Shown: positions 52,338-61,790 of the stretch, piece by piece
How the letters are laid out: each line of letters begins with the position of its first letter
Numbering within the stretch: position 1 is the first letter of the stretch
Assembly (NCBI GenBank): GCA_000209465.1
Contig: GL890586.1
Coordinates: forward strand, 75,058 to 139,057
DNA length: 64,000 nt
Direction: 5' to 3'
Source of the DNA: Lachnospiraceae oral taxon 107 str. F0167
GTDB lineage: Bacteria; Bacillota; Clostridia; Lachnospirales; Lachnospiraceae
Made by a program: the position numbers and the translations under genes
Notes under the pieces: model-generated
What the model saw: the letters and a program-made list of their open reading frames with translations, nothing else
Told to the model about the DNA's origin: nothing
The model's database searches: none

Positions 52338-55313
52338 TTGAAAAATTACAATATGGATGAGCAGGTAAAAAATATAAAAGAATTATCTGCGTATGAGATA
52401 AAAACGATATCGGATATAGAGGAATTAAGTGCAAGAGCGGTTATTCTTGAACATAAAAAGACAAAGGCAAGAGTATTTTGTATGTTGGCGGATGATGATA
52501 ATAAGGTCTTTACCATAGGCTTTAGAACGCCGTCAAAGGATTCCACCGGAGTGGCGCATATTCTCGAACATTCGGTGCTTTGCGGTTCAAAGAAGTTTCC
52601 GGCAAAAGATCCTTTTGTAGAGCTTGTAAAGGGCTCACTCAATACATTTTTGAATGCGATAACATATCCGGATAAAACAGTCTACCCTGTGGCATCCTGT
52701 AATGATAAGGATTTTGACAATCTGGTGGATGTTTATCTGGATGCGGTATTGTATCCGAATGTATATACTGAGGAGAAAATATTCAGACAGGAGGGTTGGC
52801 ATTATGAATTGGTGGATGAAAAGGGCAATCCTGATGAAAACGGAGATATTATACTGAACGGTGTAGTATATAATGAAATGAAGGGTGCTTTTTCCTCAGC
52901 CGACAGTGTGCTTGAAAGGGCTATAACAAAGACCTTGTTTAAGGGACATTCCTATGGAGAAGAATCGGGAGGAGATCCTGATTATATCCCTTCATTGACA
53001 TATGAAAAGTTTTTGGATATGCATTCAAAATACTACCATCCTTCAAATTCATATATCTATCTGTATGGAGATATGGATATGGCAAAGAAGCTTGAGCGTA
53101 TAGACAGGGAATACCTTGATAAGTTCGAGTATAGATTTGTGGACTCAAAGATAGAAAATGTAAAAGAACTTGAAAGTATCAGGGAAGAAAACTTCGAGTA
53201 TCCTATCACAGAAGCACAGAGTGAGGAGGATGCAACATATCTTTCATGGAGTACTTTGGTTGGAGGTGAGCTTGATCCTATCCTTTATATGGGCTTTCAG
53301 ATACTTGAATATGTACTCTTAGATGTACCGGGAGCCGCACTCAGACAGGCGCTTATAGATGCAGGTATAGGAGAGGATGTATATGGAGGCTATGCAAACG
53401 GCATATTGGATCCGTATTTCGGAGTAATTGCAAAGAATACAAATCTTGACAGAAAGGCTGAGTTCCTTGCTGTTATAGAGGGAACTCTAAGAAAGCTTGC
53501 GGATGAGGGACTTGATAGGGAAGCTATAAAGGCTGCCATGAATATATTTGAGTTTAAGGCAAGAGAAGCCGATTACGGCTCATATCCTAAGGGACTTATG
53601 TACGGTCTTTCAAGTTTTGACACCTGGCTGTATGATGATGATCCGACAAAGCATCTGAGATTTGAAGGTATCTTTAAAACTTTGAGAGAAGAAACAGACA
53701 ATAATTATTTTGAAAACTTAATAAAGAAATATCTGCTGGATAATAAGAACACCGCAATAGTTACCATGGTACCTAAAAAAGGACTTACCACAAAGAAAGA
53801 TCAGGAGCTGAAGGAAAAGCTGAAAGAATTAAAAGCCACTTTATCAAAGGAAGAGCTTAAAAAGATATATGATGATACAATAGCATTAAAAAAATATCAG
53901 TCGGAGCCGTCAAGCGAGGAGGCATTACTTAAGATACCTATGCTTAGCAGGGACGATATAAGCAGGGAAGTAAAAATGCCTGTATATAAAGAGACGGAGG
54001 TAGAAGCTTCGGGTAAGAAGATACCTGTAATATATTCAAATGTATCCACAACAGGTATCAATTATTTAAAATTTGTTTTTAATATTGATTTTGCAAATGA
54101 AGAGGAAATAAAACATATCGCACTCTTAAGGGAAATACTTGGATATATTGATACAAAAAAGCAGAGCTACTCATCACTGTCAACAAGTGTAAACTTAAAT
54201 TCGGGCGGAATAGCGTATTCAATAGAAACAGTTACTACCAATTCAAATCCTATAGAACATTCATTTCTTTTCTGTGTAAATGCAAAGATTTTGTACGGAA
54301 AAGAGAGTTGGCTTTATTCCACTGTCAGTGAAGTGCTTACAATGTCAAAGCTGGATGATAAAAAGAGGATTAAGGATATAATTGCGGAGGTAAGATCAGG
54401 ACTTAAGGACAGGCTGGTATCATCAGGACATATGACCGCGCTGAACAGAGCAGGTTCCTATATTTCAAAGGAGCTTTTATTTGGCGATTTGACAAAAGGT
54501 ATTTCATATCTGAATTTCCTTGAGTCGATAGATTTGGAAAAAGATTTTGAAAAGATTTATGAGAACCTTTTAAAATTATCAAAAAAGATCTTTAATATAA
54601 ATAATCTTTTATTACATACAATATGTGATGAAGAAGGATATAAAACCGCATTTGACGGAATAGAGGTTTTGGCGGAGAGTCTTGAAAAAGAAGAGGATGC
54701 TCGTGAAAAATATGTTTTGCAAACCGAGGTAAAAAATGAAGGTTTCGGTACAGCTTCAAGAGTAAACTATGTTGCCAGATTTGGGAACTTTGTAAATCAC
54801 GGCTTTAAGTATACCGGTGTACTCAGGGTATTTAAGGTGTTGCTAAGCTATGACTATCTGTGGAATAATATCAGAGTAAAGGGTGGCGCTTACGGTTGCA
54901 GTGCAATCTTTGGAAAAAGCGGAAATTCGGGATTTGTTTCATACAGAGATCCGAATATGGCAAATACCAATAAAATATATGAGGGCATAATTGAATATGC
55001 AAAAAACTTTACCGCCAATGAAAGAGAAATGACAAAGTCCGTTATAGGCGCCATAAGTGAGCTTGATACTCCTTTGACACCTGCCAGAGAGGGTATGAAG
55101 GGACTTAGTGCATACTATTCAAAGGTAAGATATGAGGATATGGTACAGGAAAGGGAAGAAGTGCTAAATACCTGTGAAGAGGATATAAGGGCTTTGGTGC
55201 CACTTCTTGAGTCTGTACTTTCAGATAATCTTATCTGTGCTATAGGAAATGAAGATATGATAGAAAAGAACAGGGAACTGTTCAAAGAGGTAAAGCATCT
55301 TTATAAGGATTGA
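52338..55313 (+). CDS. M16C family metallopeptidase (presequence protease-like)
   Basis: 991 residues. Inverted zinc motif HILEHSVLCGSKKFP (HxxEH) near residue 70, followed by the M16C pattern DPFVELVKGSLNTFLNA and YPDKTVYPVAS. Four-lobed M16C length. TTG start set by AGGAGG six bases upstream; an in-frame ATG lies five codons later. It probably degrades short peptides in the cytosol. No signal peptide is seen. Confidence 0.9.
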   Translation: MKNYNMDEQVKNIKELSAYEIKTISDIEELSARAVILEHKKTKARVFCMLADDDNKVFTIGFRTPSKDSTGVAHILEHSVLCGSKKFPAKDPFVELVKGSLNTFLNAITYPDKTVYPVASCNDKDFDNLVDVYLDAVLYPNVYTEEKIFRQEGWHYELVDEKGNPDENGDIILNGVVYNEMKGAFSSADSVLERAITKTLFKGHSYGEESGGDPDYIPSLTYEKFLDMHSKYYHPSNSYIYLYGDMDMAKKLERIDREYLDKFEYRFVDSKIENVKELESIREENFEYPITEAQSEEDATYLSWSTLVGGELDPILYMGFQILEYVLLDVPGAALRQALIDAGIGEDVYGGYANGILDPYFGVIAKNTNLDRKAEFLAVIEGTLRKLADEGLDREAIKAAMNIFEFKAREADYGSYPKGLMYGLSSFDTWLYDDDPTKHLRFEGIFKTLREETDNNYFENLIKKYLLDNKNTAIVTMVPKKGLTTKKDQELKEKLKELKATLSKEELKKIYDDTIALKKYQSEPSSEEALLKIPMLSRDDISREVKMPVYKETEVEASGKKIPVIYSNVSTTGINYLKFVFNIDFANEEEIKHIALLREILGYIDTKKQSYSSLSTSVNLNSGGIAYSIETVTTNSNPIEHSFLFCVNAKILYGKESWLYSTVSEVLTMSKLDDKKRIKDIIAEVRSGLKDRLVSSGHMTALNRAGSYISKELLFGDLTKGISYLNFLESIDLEKDFEKIYENLLKLSKKIFNINNLLLHTICDEEGYKTAFDGIEVLAESLEKEEDAREKYVLQTEVKNEGFGTASRVNYVARFGNFVNHGFKYTGVLRVFKVLLSYDYLWNNIRVKGGAYGCSAIFGKSGNSGFVSYRDPNMANTNKIYEGIIEYAKNFTANEREMTKSVIGAISELDTPLTPAREGMKGLSAYYSKVRYEDMVQEREEVLNTCEEDIRALVPLLESVLSDNLICAIGNEDMIEKNRELFKEVKHLYKD

Positions 55314-55324
55314 TAGGAGAAAAT

Positions 55325-56221
55325 ATGAAATCAGGTTTTGTCGCTCTTATCGGGAGACCGAATGTAGGAAAATCAACATTGATGAATACGCTTATAGGAC
55401 AGAAGATAGCTATAACATCAAATAAGCCGCAGACTACAAGAAACAGGATACAGACAGTATTTACGGATGAAAGAGGTCAGATAGTATTTCTTGATACTCC
55501 GGGTATACATAAAGCAAAAAATAAGCTTGGAGAGTATATGGTAAAGGTATCTACAAGAACTCTAAGAGATGTGGATATGGTACTCTGGCTTATAGAACCG
55601 AATACCTTTATAGGAGAGGGAGATGAGCATATATTTGAAATCCTGTCAAATTTGGAGGTACCTGTAATACTTGCCATCAATAAGATGGATTCCCTAAAGC
55701 AAAAGGAGGATATGTTGGCTGTAATCGCCAAATATTCTTCTAAAATGAAATTTGCCGAGGTAGTGCCGGTGTCTGCACTGAAGGGAACAAATACGGATAA
55801 ACTTCTTGAAATTATTTTTAAATATCTTTCGGAAGGCCCTATGTATTATGATGAAGATACGGTTACAGACCAGCCTATAAAGCAGATAGCTGCGGAGCTT
55901 ATTAGAGAAAAAGCACTCAGATTTTTGCAGGAGGAGATACCTCATGGTATAGCTGTGGAAATAGATACATTTTCCTACAGAGATTCGGGAGATATGGTCG
56001 ATATAGAGGCAGCCATTGTATGCGAGAAGGATTCTCATAAGGGGATAATTATAGGAAAAGCAGGCAGTATGCTTAAAAGAATCGGGACTGCCGCAAGAAA
56101 GGATATAGAGGGGCTTTTGGAAGCAAGGGTGAATCTGAAACTGTGGGTAAAGGTAAGACCTAAGTGGAGAGATTCGGATGTGCAAATGAAGAATTTCGGC
56201 TATAATCCAAAGGATTTATAA
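55325..56221 (+). CDS. era: GTPase Era
   Basis: 298 residues. G motifs GRPNVGKST, FLDTPGIHKAKNKLGEYM, NKMDS, then the C-terminal KH domain with GIIIGKAGSMLKRIGTAARKDI. Era binds the 16S rRNA 3' end during 30S maturation. ATG after TAGGAGA; an upstream in-frame ATG overlaps the previous gene. Confidence 0.95.
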   Translation: MKSGFVALIGRPNVGKSTLMNTLIGQKIAITSNKPQTTRNRIQTVFTDERGQIVFLDTPGIHKAKNKLGEYMVKVSTRTLRDVDMVLWLIEPNTFIGEGDEHIFEILSNLEVPVILAINKMDSLKQKEDMLAVIAKYSSKMKFAEVVPVSALKGTNTDKLLEIIFKYLSEGPMYYDEDTVTDQPIKQIAAELIREKALRFLQEEIPHGIAVEIDTFSYRDSGDMVDIEAAIVCEKDSHKGIIIGKAGSMLKRIGTAARKDIEGLLEARVNLKLWVKVRPKWRDSDVQMKNFGYNPKDL

Positions 56222-56222
56222 T

Positions 56223-56867
56223 GTGAGAGATTTTGTTGAATTGACGGGCATTGTGATAAAATCAATGCCCATTGGAGATTTTGACAGGAGAGTTACCATC
56301 TTTACAAAGGAGAGGGGCAAGGTATATGCCTTTGCAAGAGGCGCAAGACGAATCAATAACCAAATGATGGGATTTGCAAGGATATTTGCCTATGGCAAGT
56401 TTAAGCTGTTTGAGGGCAGAGATTCCTATAATATAGTAAATGCGGATATAGCCAATTATTTTGAAGAGGTAAATTCCGATATTGAAAGTACCTGCTACGG
56501 CACATATTTTCTTGAGATGCTTGACTATTACATAAAGGAAGCCTTGGTTGATATAGAAAGCTTAAAGCTTATCTATTACACACTTTCGGCTTTAACAAAA
56601 AAGTCCATACCGAACAGACTGGTAAGGCGCATTTTTGAACTGAAGCTGATGACAATAAACGGTGAATATGATTTGCATTCGGGGATGAAGGATAAGACCG
56701 CCCTATATACTTGGGAATATATTATATATTCAAAGCCTGAAAAGCTTTTTAACTTTGTAATAACGGAGGAAGCTTTGACTGAGATTGAAAAGACTGTGGA
56801 TATTATGATAAAAAAATATATCGACAGGCATTTTCATTCGCTTGATATCTTACAGGATATTTTATGA
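56223..56867 (+). CDS. recO: DNA repair protein RecO
   Basis: 214 residues, GTG start one base after era. N-terminal OB-fold LTGIVIKSMPIGDFDRRVTI and KERGKVYAFARGARR, then a helical domain. The zinc-finger cysteines found in many RecO proteins are missing and the C-terminus is somewhat short. era-recO order is common in Clostridia. Confidence 0.88.
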   Translation: MRDFVELTGIVIKSMPIGDFDRRVTIFTKERGKVYAFARGARRINNQMMGFARIFAYGKFKLFEGRDSYNIVNADIANYFEEVNSDIESTCYGTYFLEMLDYYIKEALVDIESLKLIYYTLSALTKKSIPNRLVRRIFELKLMTINGEYDLHSGMKDKTALYTWEYIIYSKPEKLFNFVITEEALTEIEKTVDIMIKKYIDRHFHSLDILQDIL

Positions 56868-56893
56868 TGTTCAGACATTTTTTTGATTCACTA

Positions 56894-56921
56894 TTGACAT
56901 TTAAAATAATTTTGATAAAAT
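56894..56921 (+). promoter_or_regulatory. Promoter upstream of the gdhA leader
   Basis: TTGACA, 16 bases, TAAAAT. The transcription start would fall about ten bases before the terminator hairpin at 56933, so this promoter can reach gdhA only by reading through it. Confidence 0.55.
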
Positions 56922-56932
56922 ATTTTGTATTC

Positions 56933-56969
56933 GGCAAAGACGCCTATATAGGGAGTCTTTGCCTTTTTT
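56933..56969 (+). terminator. Terminator or attenuator between recO and gdhA
   Basis: GGCAAAGAC pairs with GTCTTTGCC around a 13-base loop, followed by six T. It can end the era-recO transcript, but a promoter lies just upstream of it, so attenuation of gdhA is possible. Confidence 0.8.
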
Positions 56970-57053
56970 ATTTTCGCTGATGCAGTATAAGCTATTGTGT
57001 AAAAACACTGCTATACCGGTGTGTAGGGACGATAGAGCCTGGAGGTTAAAATT

Positions 57054-58388
57054 ATGTCATATGTTGAAGAAATTTTAGAAAAAGTTGTAGCCGCAAATCC
57101 TAATGAGCCTGAGTTTCATCAAGCCGTTAAGGAAGTTTTGGAGTCTTTAAAGCTTGTAGTGGATGCTAATGAGGAACTCTACAGAAAAAACGGTATTTTA
57201 GAAAGACTTGTAGAGCCTGAGAGAATAATCTCTTTCAGAGTGCCATGGGTGGATGATAATGGCAATGTGCAGGTAAATAAGGGATACCGTGTACAGTTTA
57301 ATAATGCAATCGGTGCTTACAAGGGAGGACTTCGTTTCCATCCGACAGTAAATCAGTCAATACTTAAATTCCTCGGATTTGAGCAGGTGCTTAAAAACTC
57401 ACTTACAGGTCTTCCGATGGGTGGAGGAAAAGGCGGTTCAAACTTTGATCCTAAGGGAAAATCGGACAGAGAAGTAATGACATTTTGTCAGAGCTTTATG
57501 AATGAGCTTTATAAGCATATCGGAAAAGATACGGATGTACCGGCAGGTGATATCGGTGTCGGTGCAAGAGAAGTAGGATATCTTTTCGGACAATATAAGA
57601 GACTTACAACATTATTTGAGGGTGTTCTTACAGGAAAGGGAATTCCTTTTGGCGGTTCTCTTGCAAGAAAAGAGGCTACAGGCTACGGTCTTGTATATAT
57701 TTTGGATGAAATGCTTAAGGCAAATAATAAGGAACTTTCCGGTAAGACGGTAATTGTTACAGGCTCTGGAAATGTTGCAATCTATGCTATAGAAAAAGCA
57801 CAGCAGCTTGGTGCAAAGGTAGTAGCACTTTGTGATTCAAACGGATATATATATGATGAGAACGGAATACAGCTTGATATTGTTAAGGATATCAAGGAAG
57901 TAAAAAGACAGAGAATTTCAGAGTATGCAAATAGAGTACCTTCTGCCAAATATACACAGGGTAAGGGAATCTGGAATATCAAATGCGATATCTATCTTCC
58001 ATGTGCTACTCAAAACGAGCTTGACCTTGAGGGTGTAAAGGCACTTGTAGCCAATGGTTGCTTTGCTGTGGCGGAGGGCGCAAATATGCCTACAACACTT
58101 GAAGCAACAAAATATCTTCAGGACAACGATGTTTTATTTATGCCGGGTAAGGCTTCAAATGCAGGCGGTGTGTCTGTATCGGGACTTGAGCAGAGCCAGA
58201 ATGCAATGAGAATTTCATGGAGCTTTGAAGAGGTGGATGATAAGTTAAAGACTATTATGAAGGATATTTTTGCCAAGGTGGATGATGCCGCCAAGAGATA
58301 CAATCAGGAAGGCAATTATGTGGCAGGTGCAAATATTGCAGGTTTTGAGAAGGTTGCAAATGCAATGATCGCTCAGGGTATCGTATAA
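57054..58388 (+). CDS. gdhA: NADP-specific glutamate dehydrogenase
   Basis: 444 residues, hexameric GDH family. IISFRVPWVDDNGNVQVNKG, YKGGLRFHPTVNQSILKFLG, the catalytic lysine region LPMGGGKGGSNFDPKG, PAGDIGVGAREVGYLFGQYK, and the Rossmann motif TGSGNVAIYAIEKA. It assimilates ammonium into 2-oxoglutarate. A GGAGG site precedes the ATG; the 85-base leader contains a small GTGT/ACAC hairpin. Confidence 0.95.
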   Translation: MSYVEEILEKVVAANPNEPEFHQAVKEVLESLKLVVDANEELYRKNGILERLVEPERIISFRVPWVDDNGNVQVNKGYRVQFNNAIGAYKGGLRFHPTVNQSILKFLGFEQVLKNSLTGLPMGGGKGGSNFDPKGKSDREVMTFCQSFMNELYKHIGKDTDVPAGDIGVGAREVGYLFGQYKRLTTLFEGVLTGKGIPFGGSLARKEATGYGLVYILDEMLKANNKELSGKTVIVTGSGNVAIYAIEKAQQLGAKVVALCDSNGYIYDENGIQLDIVKDIKEVKRQRISEYANRVPSAKYTQGKGIWNIKCDIYLPCATQNELDLEGVKALVANGCFAVAEGANMPTTLEATKYLQDNDVLFMPGKASNAGGVSVSGLEQSQNAMRISWSFEEVDDKLKTIMKDIFAKVDDAAKRYNQEGNYVAGANIAGFEKVANAMIAQGIV

Positions 58389-58421
58389 TAATATTGTACA
58401 AAATTAAATACATAAGCATTT

Positions 58422-58450
58422 AAAAGCCCTTTTTTGAGGGCTTTTTTTTT
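58422..58450 (+). terminator. gdhA terminator
   Basis: AAAAGCCC pairs with GGGCTTTT and a run of nine T follows. Confidence 0.9.
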
Positions 58451-58487
58451 AAATCCTATTGACTTACTAGGAATTAAGCTTTAAAAT
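58451..58487 (+). promoter_or_regulatory. sufC: suf promoter with overlapping inverted repeat
   Basis: TTGACT (58459-58464), 17 bases, TAAAAT (58482-58487). AAATCCTA (58451-58458) and TAGGAATT (58468-58475) form an inverted repeat (7 of 8 positions) that brackets the -35 box, a plausible site for an Rrf2/IscR-type repressor. Further down the leader CCCCT/AGGGG (58533-58550) forms a hairpin before the ribosome binding site. Confidence 0.6.
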
Positions 58488-58570
58488 CCAATTATGCAAA
58501 TAATAGAACATTATAATACTATTATTATATTACCCCTAAAGCTCAAGGGGATTGGTGAAAGGAAAAATCA

Positions 58571-59329
58571 ATGTCATTATTAAATGTAAATAATTTAACA
58601 GTTTCCATAGAAGATGATGAGAATTTAAAAGAAATTCTTCATGGAGTAAATATAGAGATTAAAAAAGGTGAAATACATGTCCTTATGGGACCAAACGGAG
58701 CAGGTAAGTCAACTCTCGGCTATGCTCTTATGGGAAACCCGAGATATGTTGCAAATAGCGGAGAAATTATATTTGACGGAAAGAATATAGTTGATGAATC
58801 GGCTGATAAACGTGCAAAGGCGGGAATGTTTTTATCATTCCAAAATCCGCTTGAGGTGCCGGGACTTCCACTTGGCAGTTTTATAAGAAATGCAGTGGAG
58901 TCTGTGAGTGGCAAGAGGGTTAAAATGATGCAGTTTAAAAAGGATCTGGCAAAGGATATGGAAGTCTTAAATATGGACAGCGAGTATGCCAACAGAGCCT
59001 TGAATGTAGGATTTTCAGGCGGTGAGAAGAAAAAGGCTGAGATATTACAGCTTCTTATGCTTTCACCGAAGCTTGCAATACTTGATGAGACAGACTCCGG
59101 ACTTGATGTCGATGCTGTAAGAACGGTTTCGGCAGGTATCAAGGAGTATCAAAAGAAAAAAGACGGTGCTCTCCTTATAATCACTCACAGTACAAGAATA
59201 CTTGAGTCATTAAAGGTTGACTATACACATATTATGGTAGAAGGAAAAATCATAAAGACAGGAGATGCTTCTTTGGTTGAGGAAATCAATAAGCATGGAT
59301 TTGAAAAGTATATTCAGGAGAGCAGATAA
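58571..59329 (+). CDS. sufC: Fe-S cluster assembly ATPase SufC
   Basis: 252 residues. Walker A GPNGAGKST, signature FSGGEKKKAEIL, Walker B LAILDETDSGLD. It drives the SufBCD scaffold. First gene of sufCBDSU; its stop overlaps the sufB start (TAATG). Confidence 0.95.
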   Translation: MSLLNVNNLTVSIEDDENLKEILHGVNIEIKKGEIHVLMGPNGAGKSTLGYALMGNPRYVANSGEIIFDGKNIVDESADKRAKAGMFLSFQNPLEVPGLPLGSFIRNAVESVSGKRVKMMQFKKDLAKDMEVLNMDSEYANRALNVGFSGGEKKKAEILQLLMLSPKLAILDETDSGLDVDAVRTVSAGIKEYQKKKDGALLIITHSTRILESLKVDYTHIMVEGKIIKTGDASLVEEINKHGFEKYIQESR

Positions 59330-60735
59330 TGAAGGAAAAGACATATGTAGAAGACATTAACAGGAGTATGTATGACTTTAGAAATGAAGACAAGGACAGC
59401 TTCAAGATAGCTGCAGGTCTTACACCTGAGTTAGTGTCTCAAATTTCTAAGGAAAAAAACGATCCTGCCTGGATGCAGAATTTCAGATTGCAGGCATTAC
59501 AGATATATAATCAGATGGAAGTTCCGCCATGGGGTCCTTCTATAGACGGTCTTGATATTGACAATATTGTTACTTATGTAAGACCTAATACACATATGAA
59601 GACAAAGTGGTCAGAGGTTCCTGAGGATATCAAGGATACCTTTGAAAAACTCGGTATACCACAGGCTGAAAGAAAATCTTTGGCAGGTGTAGGTGCACAG
59701 TATGATTCGGAACTTGTATACCACAATGTAAGAGATGAAGTTTCACAGATGGGAGTTGTATATACAGACCTTGAAAGTGCAATGCATAGTGAATATGCAG
59801 ATATGATTCAGAAGCATTTTATGAAGCTGGTAAAGCCGAATGACCATAAGTTTGCTGCATTACATGGTGCGGTGTGGTCAGGAGGATCATTTGTATATGT
59901 ACCAAAGGGTGTACATCTGGATATTCCCTTGCAATCATATTTCAGACTTAATGCAAAAGGTGCGGGACAGTTTGAGCATACACTTATTATAGTGGATGAG
60001 GGTGCGGACCTTCACTTTATAGAAGGATGTTCGGCGCCTAAGTACAATGTGGCAAATCTTCATGCAGGATGTGTGGAGCTCTTTGTCGGAAAGAATGCAA
60101 GACTAAGATATTCAACTATTGAGAACTGGTCCAAAAATATGTACAACCTCAATACAAAGAGAGCTGTTGTGGAAGAGGGCGGAAGAATCGAGTGGGTTTC
60201 AGGATCATTCGGTTCACATGTATCATATCTTTATCCTATGAGTATTTTAAAGGGTAAGGGCTCAAGAATGGAGTTCACAGGAATTACATTTGCAGGTGCA
60301 GGACAAAATCTTGATACAGGTGCAAAGGTAGTACATTCAGCACCTGATACATCTTCATTTATAAATACTAAGTCGATTTCAAAAGGTGGAGGTACATCCA
60401 CCTTTAGAAGTGCCGTAGTGGTATCTGAAAAGGCAAAACATTCAAAGGCAGCCGTATCTTGTGAGTCTTTGATGCTGGATGATATATCACGTTCGGATAC
60501 AGTACCGGCTATGGATATCAGATGTGCCGATGCCGATATAGGGCATGAGGCAAGAATCGGAAGAATCAGTGATGATGCCGTATTCTATCTGATGAACAGA
60601 GGTATAAGTGAAGAGGATGCAAAGGCAATGATTGTAAGCGGATTTGCCGATAATGTATCTAAGGAGTTGCCGCTTGAATATGCGGTAGAGATGAACAATC
60701 TTATTCAATTAGAAATGAAAGGAAGTATTGGTTAA
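59329..60735 (+). CDS. sufB: Fe-S cluster assembly scaffold SufB
   Basis: 468 residues. WSGGSFVYVPKGVHLDIPLQ, ADLHFIEGCSAP, and the C-terminal RCADADIGHEARIGRISDD are SufB signatures. It forms the cluster-building complex with SufC and SufD. Overlaps sufD by one base. Confidence 0.96.
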   Translation: MKEKTYVEDINRSMYDFRNEDKDSFKIAAGLTPELVSQISKEKNDPAWMQNFRLQALQIYNQMEVPPWGPSIDGLDIDNIVTYVRPNTHMKTKWSEVPEDIKDTFEKLGIPQAERKSLAGVGAQYDSELVYHNVRDEVSQMGVVYTDLESAMHSEYADMIQKHFMKLVKPNDHKFAALHGAVWSGGSFVYVPKGVHLDIPLQSYFRLNAKGAGQFEHTLIIVDEGADLHFIEGCSAPKYNVANLHAGCVELFVGKNARLRYSTIENWSKNMYNLNTKRAVVEEGGRIEWVSGSFGSHVSYLYPMSILKGKGSRMEFTGITFAGAGQNLDTGAKVVHSAPDTSSFINTKSISKGGGTSTFRSAVVVSEKAKHSKAAVSCESLMLDDISRSDTVPAMDIRCADADIGHEARIGRISDDAVFYLMNRGISEEDAKAMIVSGFADNVSKELPLEYAVEMNNLIQLEMKGSIG

Positions 60736-61790
60736 TGAGAGATATTACTTTAAACAAAATACCGGTTCTTACCTGGAGATGGCTAAAGATGAATGAGGGT
60801 GCTGTTTCTATACCGAGCGAAACAGGCAGTGCAAATATAAAAGTTTTAAATGAAAATGCAAATAATGAGCTTTCAAAAGAGAACATTGAAAAGTTAAAGG
60901 CTCTTTCTACAGGAATGGGTGCAAATATGACAGAGCTTTGTGACTCTGAAAGTGAAGAGATTATTATAAATACCCTTGCAGGTGAAAGCTCAAAAAACCA
61001 TATAAATATATGCAGAGATAAGGAAGGTCTTGCAAAGGTGAGAGTATATATCTATGCACAGGAAGGCAGTGAGGTCAATGTGTGGATGGATTACTCTTCA
61101 AATGAGGAAAATGTAGGTGCTCTGGCAGTACAGACCTTTGTATATGCGGAGAAAAATGCAAAAGTGAAACTTTATCAGGTAGGTTTACAGGCGGATAATG
61201 ATATTTCACTCAATGATATAGGTGCAAATGTCGATAAGGATGCTTCATTTGAGTTGACACAGCTCTTACTTGGCGGAGAGAAGATATTTGCGGGCGCAAG
61301 AGCAAGCCTTGTAGGAAAAAGAAGCGAGTTTATATCTGAGCTTGGTTACTATGGTAAGTCTGAGGATCAGATAGATTTAAACTATGTGGCGGATCATATA
61401 GGAAAATCAAGTAATTGCAAGATGATTGCATCAGGAGTATTGAATGATAATTCAAAGAAGCTTCTAAGAGGCACTATTGACTTTAAGCGAGGTGCAAAGG
61501 ATGCTACAGGAGAAGAATCAGAGGATGTACTTTTACTTGGTGAACATATACATAATCAGAGCATACCGGTAATACTTTGTGCCGAAGAAGATGTAGTTGG
61601 AACACATGGTGCATCTATAGGAAATCTTGATAAGGAAATGCTTTTCTATCTTACATCCAGAGGTATGGACAAAGAAAGCGTTACAAAGATGGTAGCCAGA
61701 GCAAGAATAGATGCTGTCAGTAAAAAACTTGAAAACGAAGCACTTGAGGAGAAGATTAATCTTTATTTTGGAGGCAGTGAAGATGAGTAA
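60735..61790 (+). CDS. sufD: Fe-S cluster assembly protein SufD
   Basis: 351 residues. N-terminal TWRWLKMNEG, a beta-helix core, and the C-terminal VVGTHGASIGNLDKEMLFYL typical of SufD. Partner of SufB and SufC. Its end overlaps the sufS start by eight bases. Confidence 0.92.
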   Translation: MRDITLNKIPVLTWRWLKMNEGAVSIPSETGSANIKVLNENANNELSKENIEKLKALSTGMGANMTELCDSESEEIIINTLAGESSKNHINICRDKEGLAKVRVYIYAQEGSEVNVWMDYSSNEENVGALAVQTFVYAEKNAKVKLYQVGLQADNDISLNDIGANVDKDASFELTQLLLGGEKIFAGARASLVGKRSEFISELGYYGKSEDQIDLNYVADHIGKSSNCKMIASGVLNDNSKKLLRGTIDFKRGAKDATGEESEDVLLLGEHIHNQSIPVILCAEEDVVGTHGASIGNLDKEMLFYLTSRGMDKESVTKMVARARIDAVSKKLENEALEEKINLYFGGSEDE

